Assembly: GCF_031755915.1 (NCBI RefSeq)
Contig: NC_083389.1
Span: 15,679,001 to 15,743,000 of the forward strand
From: Ziziphus jujuba
Lineage: Eukaryota > Streptophyta > Magnoliopsida > Rosales > Rhamnaceae
Direction of reading: 5' to 3'
Length of the DNA: 64,000 nt
Part shown: positions 12,467-23,899 of the stretch, one piece after another
Layout of the letters: each line of letters begins with the position of its first letter
Position numbering within the stretch: the first letter of the stretch is position 1
The notes under the pieces: generated by a model
What the model saw: the letters and a program-made list of their open reading frames with translations, nothing else
What the model was told of the DNA's origin: nothing
The model's database searches: none
Made by a program: the position numbers and the translations under genes

Positions 12467-13981
12467 CACATAATTTGTTTAGTAACATTTACTCAATTCT
12501 TCCAAGTCTCTTTTAGGAATTTAGAATTATATGACAGGATTTTTTTAAAATGTAACATTTAACTTCCTTCCTTTCTTTTTTTTTTTTTCTTTTTTTTTAA
12601 TTACTACAAAAGGAACTTTGAGAATGATAAATATTGCAAGAATATATTGCATATTAATTTAGAAAAGAGAAAAAGTAATTGGTTGCACTAATGATTGAAA
12701 AGCTTTAGAATAAAACTGAAACTACTTCTACTATATACGCATGCTTAATTTAATTGACGTTGCTATTATAAGGACAATGAAGACTATTACGTAGAAAATA
12801 TGTTCTTTTCATGTAGAAGACAAGTTTTTTCTTTTTTCTTTTTTCTTTTTATTTTTTAAAACAAAAATATTACAATATATTGAATAATTTGTTTAAAGTT
12901 GTAAAAACATTTGGGAGAAAAGTACCCTAATTTATATGCAAAGTTAAATTGACTAAATTTTTGTTTTACTTATTATTATTATTTTTTTTTTTAGAGAAAA
13001 GAGAGAGAGAGAAGAGCTTCGAACTAGATTCCCTTTTCACAATTTTTTTTTTTTTTTAAATATAGGGATGGAAATTCAAATTCGCAATTATCACCCCGGA
13101 AAAAATAGTAACTTTGCTAATCGTCTATGTAAGTTTGTATATTCCTTTTGTCTTTGAAATATTATTTTTGGTGACTAACAAATCATGACTTGAATTTTAA
13201 AAATTTTATTTTACTTAGTTTCTCCATTGCATTTATATTAATTTGCCCAAAAGTCATTAAAAATTTGTCCACAAATTATTTCAAAAGAGTGAAAAATGAT
13301 CTAAAATTTAATATTATTTTAGAACATCATCCAAAATCCAATCTCCAATTAAGAAAATTGGTAAGAAGAATCTTTTTTGTTTTTGTTTTTTGTTTTTTTT
13401 TGTTTGTTTGTTTGTTTGTTTTTTTTTTTTTTCTTCTTATAATTCATATGTAGCAAAACCAAACCTTCACGTGCATATGAAGAAATTTTCGCACATCTTA
13501 CTAAAATTCGAAGAAAATTTTATAAGAATTACATTCAGAGCCCCAAAAAAAAAAAAAAAAAAAATTTGCTCAATTTTAACTCTGGCTTTTAGACTTTTAG
13601 TTACTTATAAACTAAGAATTGCATTCAGAGCCCAACCAAAAAAAAAAAAAAGCTGGGAATTGCATCGAAATCGAAGTAAAACTCAGAAAGTCAATAATCA
13701 ATCAAAATCAAACAAATTCAAATATTATACAAAAAATAAAAATAAAAAAAAGAAAGAAAAATACAAGATGAATGTGTCTGAGCAAATGGTGAACAAAATT
13801 GAAAAAGAATTCAAATACCAAGCAAAATACTCTTAAAACCCCATACATATCTTTCTCATTCCCCTATCATAAACCCCCAGTGCCCATTTCAGATAAGAGA
13901 AAGGTAGAGAAAAAGAATAATTAACCCAAAAAAAGAAGAAAAAAAACACTTTACATAAAAACCCATGAAAAACAAACCCAT
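12467..13981. other. Low-complexity intergenic and 3' flank of the AGP gene
   Basis: Rich in poly(T), poly(A) and GTTT repeats. The long open frames here (13190-13453 and 13390-13836) arise from homopolymers and are not genes. A 20 bp motif ending CATTCAGAGCCC occurs twice, each time before poly(A) (13524 and 13614). The final stretch should hold the 3' UTR of the minus-strand AGP gene. Confidence 0.6.
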
Positions 13982-14161
13982 TTAGAACAGAAACCCAAAT
14001 GCAAGAGCAACAAAGGAAGCGAGCACTGTAGGAACGAAGACGGTGGAATCAGAAGTAGGGCTTGGTGCTGGAGCTTCGGCGGCAGACACATTTTGGATCG
14101 CCGATACGGCCATCAACACAACCACCAAAGAGAAGAAAAATCTCAACCTCAATGCCTCCAT
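13982..14161 (-). CDS. Arabinogalactan peptide (AG-peptide), 59 aa precursor
   Basis: The precursor starts MEALRLRFFF and has a hydrophobic signal peptide to about residue 28 (ending NVSAA). A very short mature segment follows, with Ala-Pro, Ser-Pro repeats (EAPAPSPTSDS), then a hydrophobic tail (VPTVLASFVALAFGFLF) typical of a GPI-anchor signal. Length, order and Pro pattern fit plant AG-peptides, whose prolines are hydroxylated and O-glycosylated at the cell surface. The frame stays open 26 codons further upstream, but that part is Lys-rich and lies in the leader; the internal ATG at 14161 is the start that gives a proper signal peptide. A TATA-like CTATAAAAC sits about 130-140 bp upstream on the minus strand. 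Which AGP paralogue this is cannot be told. Confidence 0.92.
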   Translation of the reverse strand: MEALRLRFFFSLVVVLMAVSAIQNVSAAEAPAPSPTSDSTVFVPTVLASFVALAFGFLF

Positions 14162-14324
14162 CGTGGATTTTTTTTTTCTTTTTTCTTGGCAAAAAATTTT
14201 CCCGAAAAGTTTTTTTTTTGAGCGAGAAAAGCGGAGCACAATATTAATGTTTTTAAAAAATTGCTGTGATAGAGAGAGGGGCGGAGATTGGGGGTTTTAT
14301 AGGTGTTGGAAGCCAAAAAAAGAA

Positions 14325-14338
14325 AAACGACGTCGTTT
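14325..14338. promoter_or_regulatory. Perfect 14 bp palindrome AAACGACGTCGTTT upstream of the AGP gene
   Basis: AAACGACGTCGTTT equals its own reverse complement and carries a GACGTC bZIP-type core. It lies about 165 bp upstream of the AGP start codon and about 20-30 bp upstream of the TATA-like sequence. A related AAACGACGTAGT occurs near 11,055. Function is inferred from position and core motif only. Confidence 0.5.
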
Positions 14339-15984
14339 AAATGCAGCTGACCGAGGGAGATCACATGGGTTTGTTTTGAGGTCATGATTTTATTCGGATG
14401 GACTCCCCGAGTTGCCCGTCGGTTGACAGGTTGTGCTTAACGTTTTTCGGTGCCTTACAGCTGTTGCCAACGGTTTTATTGGCTTTATTTTGTATTTTTA
14501 TTCTTTTTTTTTTTTCCTGTGGGTCCCAACTTCCCCAACCCAATACCTTTGAGCTGTCTTCCCTAACCACCATCTCTTTTTATTGGGCTCTTCAATATTT
14601 TAAAATTTCTCTCTGTTTTTTACTTTTTTACTTATTTGCCCTCAACGTGCCTTTGCCTTTGCTGTTATTTTACGTTTGTCTGTTGAGGGTAATTTCGGGT
14701 TTTAGTTTCATTTGTAATTTTATGAGAGGTTCATTGCTCAGCATGAGAAGTAGCATTTGCAAAATGTTACATTTATAGGAATTTGTTGTAGAAATTATAA
14801 ATATTATTTATTTATTTAGTTATCATAATATTTAAAATATTGAAATTTTATTTTAAAATAAATAAATAAAATAATAAAAGATAATGTTATAATGAAATAA
14901 CATGATTTTAGAATGGAAAGATGTTTTTTATTAAAGATGAAACAATTTTAACATTTTGTATATGTTGAATTATTGAGTTTTTTTATATAATTGTAATTTT
15001 TTCTATAATAACACTTATTTTCTACTGATTGAAACGTAAGAAGGAAAAGAAATATTTATTATTTTATTTTATCATCTATTCATATAAAACAGATAGAGAA
15101 TAAAACACAAATATTATTCATTGTGTTTGAGAATTTTGAATATTACTATTTTTAAAAAATAGTTGCTGTATTCTAAAAATATTCACCATCTATTAAATCA
15201 GTTAGCACTAATACAGGGTGAAAATTGTCTTTAAGGGTAAAGAATCAAATTTTTAGCTCAACTAACAGGTTTTTCTATAATTTTTTTCTTATATGTGTAT
15301 CCGGTATTTATGTATTTAGTAGTAAAAACTCATATTTAGAATAACAATATTTTGATCTGTTTAGATTTATTAACTAACGACAATTAGCCAATATTACGTA
15401 TTACGTTTCACCTTGCTTACATCCATATTAAAATACAATTTTAACAAATTTGCTGTAATTTAAGTTGTTAATTTTAGGGAATTGCTTTTTAGTACTTTTT
15501 AAACTAAATTATATGTTAATTTGGTTTTGCTAAGAAAATTAATTAGATCAAACTATAATAAATTATAACACCAAGTTTAAAGTTTAAAGTGTAACTTTTT
15601 AAATTTAAACGTGTTAATGCAATCCTTCCAAAATAGAGGTAGTAGATTGCAATTAGCCTTTTTATATATTATCTTTAGGAAAATTTAACCTTTTATATAT
15701 TAATCTCATTTTAATTAAACAGATTTTGAATATTTCAAACTACAAAAAGTCTATAAAAGCATCTCAATAGGATGCCATTGCTATAATTTGACATTGTTTC
15801 CCAACTGGTATTTTTAATTGGTGATGTCAAAATTTGCTAATACTAAGATGTGTTAAATTTGACATTGCTATTTTTTTTTTTTTTTTTGGGACAATGATTC
15901 CATAAAAGTAAAGTACGTGGATTCCAAAACTTTTTATTTGTTAAATATAATTATTTTGTTTTTGAATGAGAGAAAATGGATTTC

Positions 15985-16113
15985 ATCACCATTTAATAAT
16001 ATTTATAATTGAGTATTATCACTTTATAGCACATATCATTAGATTATTTTATCACTATTTAATAATATTTATAATTAAGTATTATCATTTTATAGCACAT
16101 ATCATTATAATAT
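15985..16113. repeat. Tandem duplication, unit 66 bp
   Basis: ATTTAATAATATTTATAATT, then AGTATTATCA, then TTTATAGCACATATCATTA occur at 15,991 and again 66 bp later with few differences. It lies in noncoding DNA. Confidence 0.85.
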
Positions 16114-16951
16114 GAATGGTAAGCGTTACATTAATATTGATATTTAACATTAAAAAGCTAATATTAATGTTATAATTTAAAAATCATAATGCCAAAGTAG
16201 CATTTTACCATTAAAGATTCTTTAACATAGTATTTTAATTTTATTTTTTTTCGGTATGACAGATTTAATTTAGTTTTTATTTTTTTCTATTGAATTGTGT
16301 ACAGTTAGTTCTTGTCAGTGTTAAGAGTAGTTAGGTATTCTAATTACTTATAAATTTATAAGAGAAAAAAACAAACCATTAAATAAAACACAATTTAAAA
16401 TTGCATTAGCTTTTTATTTTTAATTTTTCTAATTTCAAATTTTTAATTAATGGGTATGTTAAATAAATTTTAATTAATACTAACACTAATAAATAGTTAA
16501 AATAAATAAACTAATTGACAATTTAGATGAAAAACAAAAGCCAAAATATCTACGATATTTTGAAAGAAATGTGGGGTGGCGAGGCATTTGGCTACGAGGA
16601 CAAAGTCATCCCCACAATGATAGTGAAAGTCAGGCAGCTGAATAACATACAACCCCAAATATGTAGTTATATGTGGTCCTCACATTTTTCATAACTTTTT
16701 GAGTTCACGAGCAACAATTTTGAGCCAATTACTTAATATATAAATGATTTAGAGCCAATTGTAAGGTTATATTCCATTGGAGAAATGATGAGTCTCGGAA
16801 CTCACACAAATTCTTCATGTCCTTTTAATGAGTAATTATTAAAAATTTGGTATTTAAACTTGATGGCTAATTATGATAGTTGATTGCATCTGCCAAATTC
16901 ATTTATTCGATTTTTGTTTTTCTTTAATCAAATCCATTCAAATTTCATATT

Positions 16952-16953
<2 letters not shown>

Positions 16954-16997
<44 letters not shown>
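16954..16997. repeat. (TA)n microsatellite
   Basis: About 22 TA units. Confidence 0.95.
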
Positions 16998-16998
<1 letters not shown>

Positions 16999-17499
16999 AT
17001 TGGTTAAAATCATAATTTGGAGACAATAAAGTCGACTGCGAATTAATAGATATCTCAACCATGCATTACCATCAAATTTAATTAAAAATGATTACCAATG
17101 ATGGTGGGTAATTATTTTTATTAAGTTTACTTGTTGAAAAATAGTGGCTTTTATTATTATTATTATTATTATTATTTTTAAGGATTATGCATGATTCAAG
17201 AAATCAAACTTTTTCAATTTTTTTCATGATTCTTTTCAACGGTATATAAAATTTTCATGGGATGACGTGGATATTCGTTTGGATTCAAATATTTTTGGCC
17301 ATGTCCTTTTCAACTAGACGTGATATTTTCTAATTGATTGATTCCAAGAAATTATTGGTATGTGAAGACGTATAAATAAATAGATAAATTCAAAATAAAT
17401 GGTCCCCTCATTCATTAGATTTTAGCTAATGAATTAAATTCAGCTGTCCTAAATCATATCTGCATAGGAGTTGGAGTGTCAACCTCACTTGTTTAAAAT

Positions 17500-17810
17500 A
17501 TCAATTTATCAATGTGAGTCAATATTTATTAGGTATCTTAATTGATTATAAATTTAAAAATTAAAAATAAAAAATAAAAACCATCAATTTGAAATTATGT
17601 TTAATTTGGTATTTATGTATATGGCAATATTTATTTTTTTATTTTTTAGCTTTGTAGTTATTTGAGATTCTAACAGATTTTAACTATACTAAAATACTTT
17701 ACGAAAAGAAAAAAATAATGTTAAAATACATTTGAGATAAGTAAATTATATATAATTAGATCGAAAACAAGGGGAAAAAAAAAAAAACAATTAGTTACCA
17801 AATGACACCT
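17500..17810. mobile_element. Possible third copy of the MITE family
   Basis: The right end reads ACATTTGAGATAAGTAAATT, then ATATATAATTAGATCG, then CAATTAGTTACCAAATGACA. This parallels the right arm of the element at 51,061. The left arm is poorly preserved, so the boundaries are uncertain. Confidence 0.35.
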
Positions 17811-19104
17811 CAAATTTTTTTTTTTTTTTTTTTTAAACATAGATCAAAGAAACACCTAATATTTTTTTTTTTTTGAAAAAAGATTGTGGTAATAGAAACA
17901 CCTAATATATTAGTTTTTCTTTTTTTCTTTTTTGGAAAAAATTTAATAAGACAAACACATTCTATATGAGCATTGCAAATGACCCTAAAACTCCCAAAAA
18001 CTTGTGTTCTAAACTGTTTTCCTAAGGTCACCAAGAGAATAGTGTAGAAAGGTCACATTTTCACTAATCAATTCTTAATTGAACCAATTGCAGTTTACTT
18101 ACTAAGTTGGGAAAAGTAAAAAAAAAAATGAGGGGGTTTAAAATGTTAAAACATACACACTTGAATTTACTGCTATGGAAAATTTAGTTCAGGAAGGAAA
18201 TCCACCCACTCTGCAGTTTGCAGGCATGTATACTGTAAAAACATATGTTGTTTAGCTAACACGTTTTAAAAACAGATTTTGATCAGTCAAGGGAAGATGC
18301 TTCCTCTCAGTCAGCCACAACAGAGCATATTTTGGGATTTGTATGAGAAAAATTTAACCAAGGAACATTATGTTAATACTTGAAATTTGTATGGCTGTGG
18401 GATTTCATTATTGAACAACAAAATGAAACATAGACGTGCTTATAATCCTTTTTTTTTTTTTTTTTTTTTTTGGTAAAACCAAATCAATTATTTCAATGAG
18501 AGACCTCAATCTAAGGTTTACAGAAAAGTACCAGGAACCAGCCATGTGAATGCAGGTATCACCCCACTCTTATTTCCTGAGCAAGGACGATGTTCGATGG
18601 ATTTAGACAACAGATCATTTCTCAGCAGCAGCTTTTTGCTCCTTTAATACTCAGCTGCTACTAAGTCCCAACTGCACAAACACGGTCATACTCGAAAGAT
18701 TCAAGGATAACTAGTGTGAAAGGCTTAAAACTGATCAATCCACAGCTGCTTCTTTTCCTGTTGAAACACTTTTATCAGCAAGAGAAGTGGAGTTTATACA
18801 GTTAGCCCAAAAATCTTATAAGAAGGTTCATCAACAAACAATAGCAGGCAAATGACACTCCATAAAAGTCACCTCCCCATCTAGGATGGTCACTTTTGAG
18901 AAACAGAGCTATTCAAAATATCAAGTCTCAGTAAATTTCTACTTCCTAGTTACTCTTTGTCTCTAGCTGCCAAAAATCGTGAAACGGCAAACCATGATTT
19001 TAATTTATAAAATCACTCGCAAGATTTCAAAAAGTATGAAGCATCCAATGCTGAAATCCGAGCCTACGAGGATCACAAAACAAGGCAGACAATCTCAGAT
19101 ACAG

Positions 19105-19154
19105 AAATAACAAGGGAAACTTTTTTTTTTTTTTTTTTTTTGGTAAATAACAAG
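19105..19154 (-). mobile_element. Poly(T) micro-insertion with 10 bp direct repeats
   Basis: AAATAACAAG at 19105-19114 recurs exactly at 19145-19154. Between them are six bases (GGAAAC), about 21 T and GGT. On the minus strand the insert ends ACC followed by poly(A), like the insert at 47,761. A retroposed poly(A) fragment with target-site duplication is the simplest reading. Confidence 0.55.
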
Positions 19155-19840
19155 AAGGAAGACTTACCATGCCAAACAGTGGCCAAATCCAATTAAAAAG
19201 TTACAAGTTATTCCCCACGTTTTATTCTAGTAAAAAAATTAATAATAAGGTTGGTTTCATCGGACGAGGCTGTATTTCAAGCAGTATTGTTTCCATTTAC
19301 AAAAGAGGTATTATAAAACAGAGGGAAAAAAAGAAGAAAAAGTAAGCAAAGGGTTTTATGGGATGACAGCTATGTTTCTTTCTGGTTTGACACCTCTTGG
19401 AAACCAGAAAAAAGAGGTTCAACCTCTCTTTCTGATGCAATCCAATATATAATGTGATCTGCTGACTCATCCCATAGGTGTATTTTTGCCTTAGTTGCTA
19501 ATCAAGGTGAGTTTTAGATTGTTCCATTTCAGTCTCTCTCCTAACATAACAATGTTCCTTTTTGTAATTTAGTTACTTCTAATAATGGAAAGGCAAAAGT
19601 CCCCAAGAAAATGCAGATGCAGTAAATATTTTTTGCAGATTAGAGAAAAAAGAAAAACCAAAAAAAAAGGGAAACAAAAAAGGGAAAAAAAAAAAAAAAA
19701 AGAACTGCCACCAGGATCATAAAACCAGTCTGAAAATGTATCGTAAATTTATAGAGGAAACCCACCATTTTCAAATAGAATAACTAATTTTGGTTACTAC
19801 TGAGGGCATGATTCATGTTAAAACATTTCTTACCAAGTTC

Positions 19841-19932
19841 ACATAGAACCAACAGGTAACTCACAACAAACATTCTAGACTTCACAACATAGAACCAACA
19901 TGTAACTCACAACAAACATTCTAGACTTCAAA
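19841..19932. repeat. Tandem duplication, unit 46 bp
   Basis: ACATAGAACCAACA, then GTAACTCACAACAAACATTC, then TAGACTTCA repeats at 46 bp spacing with a single clear difference (GG versus TG). It lies downstream of OXP1, possibly in its 3' UTR. Confidence 0.9.
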
Positions 19933-20058
19933 TAGCCAAGCTAATTTTGTTATTAATCCCTGTAAAAAAGTGGTTTACATTACTCATCCATATGCTCCAG
20001 TAACATACCAGACCAGTTGTAGTGGCTCTCATAAAAAAGTAATGCTTACCATGAAGAA

Positions 20059-23000
20059 TCAATGAAGGGAACCCCATCCACCGCCACCAGGAGTTAAAAT
20101 TTGAAGTCTTTCACCTGCCTGTACCTTAATTGTGTTCTTACCCCCCAGGTAAACCATTCTCTTATCTTTTGTGATCAGGTAGTTAGCCCCACGAGATCCA
20201 TCTTTTCCTCCATTTAACCCTCTTGGAGCATGAACACGCCTCTCTGAAAGAATGCTCACAACAACAGGGCGCTTGAACTCTATCTCCCTGACCAGCCCAT
20301 CACCTCCTTTGCGCAGTCCAACTCCGCCACTATTCTCTCTGAGACCAAATTTATGCAGTATAACAGGATATCTCTGCTCGAAAATCTCTGGGTCAGTCAT
20401 TCGTGTATTGGTCATATGGCATTGGATTCCACTGGTTCCATCCCAGGTTGGCCCAGCCCCACTGCCACCTCCAATTGTCTCATAATAACCAAACGTATCA
20501 TCCCCAAAAGTGAGATTATTCATACAGCCTTGTGAACAAGCACAGGCCTGAAATGCAGTAAGTACAACATCAGTTATTCTCTGGGATGTGAGAACATTAC
20601 CCCCAACTACTGCAGCCTTATCACTTGGAGAGAGGAATGAGCCTGGTGGTATATGGATTTTTACAGGAGCCAGACAACCTTGATTGAGGGGAATATCAAC
20701 ATCCACCAAACAGCGAAGACAGTATATGACTGCTGCAGCTGTTACTGCTTCTGGTGCATTCCAATTCCCATAAACTTCTGGACTGGTTCCACTAAAATCA
20801 AAATTTGCTTCACCTTTGTCCGAATCAATTGTAAGTTTCAAATGAATGACAGACCCATCATCCATGTAATCCTCTTCTTCAATAGTCACAGAATTTCTAT
20901 CTCCAAAACTATTTGATTGAGATGAAACTCTAGAACCAACAGACTTCAACATTTCTCTTACTGCTCCTTCAGCATTCGACTGTACATATGTCATGTAAGC
21001 CTGAACAGTGTCCAAACCATACTGCTCAATAAGCTCTTTGATAAGGGAAATCCCTCTCTGATTTGCAGCTACTTGAGCTCGAAGATCTGATAAATTATCT
21101 TGAAGCCTACGGGTTCCTGGGATCTTATGTTCTATTTTATCCGAAGAGGGGAACATCAAAAGTTTCACAATTCCTTCTTCTTGAAAGATTCCCTTTTCTA
21201 CAAGCTTAAATGCTTTTATGGCAGCACCTTCCTCCCATATCGACTTGGAAAAGGGTGGCATGCTTCCAGGAGTAATGCCACCAATCTCTGCATGATGTCC
21301 TCTACTTGCCACAAAAAATACCAGCTTTCCATTATCAAAAACAGGAGTAATAACAGTAATATCAGGAAGATGACTGCCTCCAGAACAAGGATGATTGGTG
21401 ACCAAAACATCTCCTTCACTCAAATTGTCACCCCAGAAGTTGATCTGCCACCTAACTGTACTAGACATAGCCCCTAAGTGCACAGGAACATGAGGGGCAT
21501 TAGCAACTAGTCCCCCATCAGGTCCAAAAAGGGCACATGAGAAATCTAGTCGTTCCTTTATGTTTGTTGAGATAGACGTTCTCTGTAGGGTCCTTCCCAT
21601 CTGTTCAGCTATACCCATAAACCTGTGATTGAAAATTGACAGCTGCACAACATCTGCAACCTTTTCTGCTACCTTCACGGTGCTTGAAGTAGACTCTATC
21701 TCAATTTTAATGTTTCCATATTTGGTTATGACAGCTTTACAGCTGGGTTCTACTATCACGGTACTGTTTCCGTTCATGATGATTGCAGGACCAGGGATGA
21801 CGTGCCCATATCCTAGCTTCTCAAGCTTGAATAGTGGTGCATCTTTCCATTCATTCCCAAAATAAACCTTGTAAGAGCCTTCAATTTTAGGAGTACCAGA
21901 TGCACACTGTGTAGCCTGTGGCTTCAATATATTAGTGACTCCCACACCACGGACTCTAACGTCACATATTAAGATTTTCCTGTTCTGCAATTTAAAACCA
22001 TACTCCTGCTGGAACATCTTCACAAATTCCACATCATAGTCACTTAAAACTCCATTTTTGGCTTTCTGTTTAACCATGATTGAAGTGTCTGTACCTTCAT
22101 ACCTTAGATTTAGATATGTCTCTGTTGTAATGTTTCCATCTCTGAACCCTTGCTCTTGCAGCTTCTGTTTTACCTGCTTCAGTAAATTAGCTTCCCTATT
22201 AGAGACCTCAATCACAGATTCAGGACCATAAACAGCAGAATATGGCTCCTGTGCCTCTTCTACAACATCTGCCAATCCCATCCCATATGCACTTAAAATC
22301 CCACAAAACCTGTGAATGAGTACCTCTTTCATACCCAAAGATCTAGCAATGGCACAAGCATGTTGCGGCCCTGCACCTCCGAAGCAAGCAAGAGCATGGT
22401 TCCTTGTCTCATGGCCCTTCATCTCAGTCAATTGCCTTATTGGACGACACATTGTTTCATTAGCCACATTCACAAATCCCATTGCAATCTCCTCTACTGT
22501 CATGTCCTTTGCAGATGGATCCTGACTCTTTCTGTAAGAATTTATTTGTATTGCAAGCTTCTCAAACTCTTCTCTTGTTGCCTTGATATCTAAAGGCTGG
22601 TCTTCATTGGGGCCAAAGATGGATGGAAAATAATCGGGAATAACGAATCCTAAAACCAAGTTTGCATCTGTAACTGCCAATTCTCCTCCTTTCCGGTAAC
22701 ACACTGGACCTGGATGTGCCCCCACAGATTCCGGTCCAACCCGAAAAGCTCCAAACTGGAACTTCAACTTTGATCCACCACCTGCAGCAACAGTATTTAT
22801 GTCGAGCTGAGGCGCTTGTATTATGGCACCAGCAATCTGGGTTTCCAGGACTTGTTCATAAGTTCCAGCATAACGGCTCACATCCGTAGATGTACCACCC
22901 ATGTCAAACCCAATGAGGGGTTTGTCTGTTTCAAGCCCAAAAAGAGTCTGTGAATAACCAACAACCCCACCAGCGGGACCTGACAAAACTGCTTTATGCC

Positions 23001-23877
23001 CTGAAAATCGATTCTCTGGTGCAAGTCCTCCGTCAGATTGCATAAACAAAACATTCACCTTCCCCAGTGCTTCATCAAATTTGGACATGAACCCTGATAA
23101 GTATTCTTTAATTACTGGAGTCAAGTATGCATCCACACTAGCTGTCAGACCCCGAGGAACAGCTCGAACCATGGGCGTCAGAGCTGAAGATAAGGAAACA
23201 TGTTTGAAGCCCAAACTCACAGCTAACTTTTCCACAGCTATTTCGTGCTGTGGATAAGTATAGGAATGCATCAAAACAACAGCCAAACAGTTAATCCCTT
23301 TGTCCAACAGACCTTTTAGTAAAGGCTTTAGAGCTTCTTCTTTAAGAGGCTTCACAACCTTAACAAGCTCACCTGAAACCCCTTTAATTAATGTGGAAGA
23401 GCCCTGATTTTCTCCCTCATCTTGAACAAGCTCAATCCTCTCATCGACCTCAATAACCTCCTCATAAAGGTTTGATGGTTTTGACACAGTGAGGTCAAAT
23501 ATTTTTGGACGAGCTTGGTTACCAATCTGGAGCAGATCAGAGAACCCTTGAGTCACACACAGCGCAATCCTTTCTCCTTTTCTCTCTAAAAGTGCATTTG
23601 TTGCCACTGTTGTACCCATCCTTATCCACTCTATCTTATCAGTTGGTATTTTTGAACTACGTGGAATTTTCTCCCCTGTAAATTCTTCAAGAATCCTCCG
23701 AATTCCTTCAACTGGAGCATCTTCATAGTTTGATGGGTCAACAGACAAAAGTTTCAAAACTCGACCATCAGGTTGACCAGGAATTTCGGCATAAACATCA
23801 GTGAATGTGCCCCCTCTGTCAATGCAAAACCTGAGTTTGTCTCCATTGACACTCCCCATTTTGTGCTCAGAGCTCAA
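20059..23877 (-). CDS. OXP1: 5-oxoprolinase (ATP-hydrolysing), 1272 aa
   Basis: A single uninterrupted frame encodes full-length 5-oxoprolinase, which opens 5-oxoproline to glutamate with ATP in cytosolic glutathione breakdown. The N-terminal hydantoinase A/acetone carboxylase half begins [18 protein letters not shown]. It continues with [14 protein letters not shown] (about residue 320), [19 protein letters not shown] and [20 protein letters not shown]. The hydantoinase B half starts near residue 750 and holds [37 protein letters not shown] and [13 protein letters not shown]. The protein ends GGGGWGSLH. Length matches plant OXP1 (about 1,265 residues), and plant OXP1 coding regions are usually intronless. 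The start follows a stop-containing leader and gives the conserved N-terminus. A leader intron is inferred upstream. No frameshift or missing motif was seen. Confidence 0.98.
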   Translation of the reverse strand: MSSEHKMGSVNGDKLRFCIDRGGTFTDVYAEIPGQPDGRVLKLLSVDPSNYEDAPVEGIRRILEEFTGEKIPRSSKIPTDKIEWIRMGTTVATNALLERKGERIALCVTQGFSDLLQIGNQARPKIFDLTVSKPSNLYEEVIEVDERIELVQDEGENQGSSTLIKGVSGELVKVVKPLKEEALKPLLKGLLDKGINCLAVVLMHSYTYPQHEIAVEKLAVSLGFKHVSLSSALTPMVRAVPRGLTASVDAYLTPVIKEYLSGFMSKFDEALGKVNVLFMQSDGGLAPENRFSGHKAVLSGPAGGVVGYSQTLFGLETDKPLIGFDMGGTSTDVSRYAGTYEQVLETQIAGAIIQAPQLDINTVAAGGGSKLKFQFGAFRVGPESVGAHPGPVCYRKGGELAVTDANLVLGFVIPDYFPSIFGPNEDQPLDIKATREEFEKLAIQINSYRKSQDPSAKDMTVEEIAMGFVNVANETMCRPIRQLTEMKGHETRNHALACFGGAGPQHACAIARSLGMKEVLIHRFCGILSAYGMGLADVVEEAQEPYSAVYGPESVIEVSNREANLLKQVKQKLQEQGFRDGNITTETYLNLRYEGTDTSIMVKQKAKNGVLSDYDVEFVKMFQQEYGFKLQNRKILICDVRVRGVGVTNILKPQATQCASGTPKIEGSYKVYFGNEWKDAPLFKLEKLGYGHVIPGPAIIMNGNSTVIVEPSCKAVITKYGNIKIEIESTSSTVKVAEKVADVVQLSIFNHRFMGIAEQMGRTLQRTSISTNIKERLDFSCALFGPDGGLVANAPHVPVHLGAMSSTVRWQINFWGDNLSEGDVLVTNHPCSGGSHLPDITVITPVFDNGKLVFFVASRGHHAEIGGITPGSMPPFSKSIWEEGAAIKAFKLVEKGIFQEEGIVKLLMFPSSDKIEHKIPGTRRLQDNLSDLRAQVAANQRGISLIKELIEQYGLDTVQAYMTYVQSNAEGAVREMLKSVGSRVSSQSNSFGDRNSVTIEEEDYMDDGSVIHLKLTIDSDKGEANFDFSGTSPEVYGNWNAPEAVTAAAVIYCLRCLVDVDIPLNQGCLAPVKIHIPPGSFLSPSDKAAVVGGNVLTSQRITDVVLTAFQACACSQGCMNNLTFGDDTFGYYETIGGGSGAGPTWDGTSGIQCHMTNTRMTDPEIFEQRYPVILHKFGLRENSGGVGLRKGGDGLVREIEFKRPVVVSILSERRVHAPRGLNGGKDGSRGANYLITKDKRMVYLGGKNTIKVQAGERLQILTPGGGGWGSLH

Positions 23878-23899
23878 GAATAAATTATGTTAATGCAAC

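Larger units (their letters stand above)
14339..18400. other. AT-rich gene desert
   Basis: I see no gene on either strand. The open frame at 14398-14778 has no recognisable domain and lies in T-rich DNA. Contents are a 66 bp tandem duplication at 15,985, a long TA tract at 16,954, ATT repeats near 17,153 and a possible third MITE copy near 17,500-17,810. Confidence 0.6.
18401..20058. other. 3' flank of OXP1
   Basis: No coding frame is recognised. The part nearest OXP1 should be its 3' UTR on the minus strand. It contains two poly(T) tracts followed by GGTAAA (near 18,450-18,474 and 19,121-19,144) and a 46 bp tandem duplication at 19,841. Confidence 0.5.

Noticed and set aside
13390..13836. 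148-codon plus-strand open frame
   Set aside because: It is built from poly(T), poly(A) and Lys/Asn-rich repeats, with no domain, no promoter and no splice context.
14398..14778. 126-codon hydrophobic frame upstream of the AGP gene
   Set aside because: It is a T-rich frame, divergent to AGP, with no conserved-looking segment or splice structure.
20252..22593. Several plus-strand frames of 60-125 codons
   Set aside because: All are antisense shadows of the OXP1 coding sequence.
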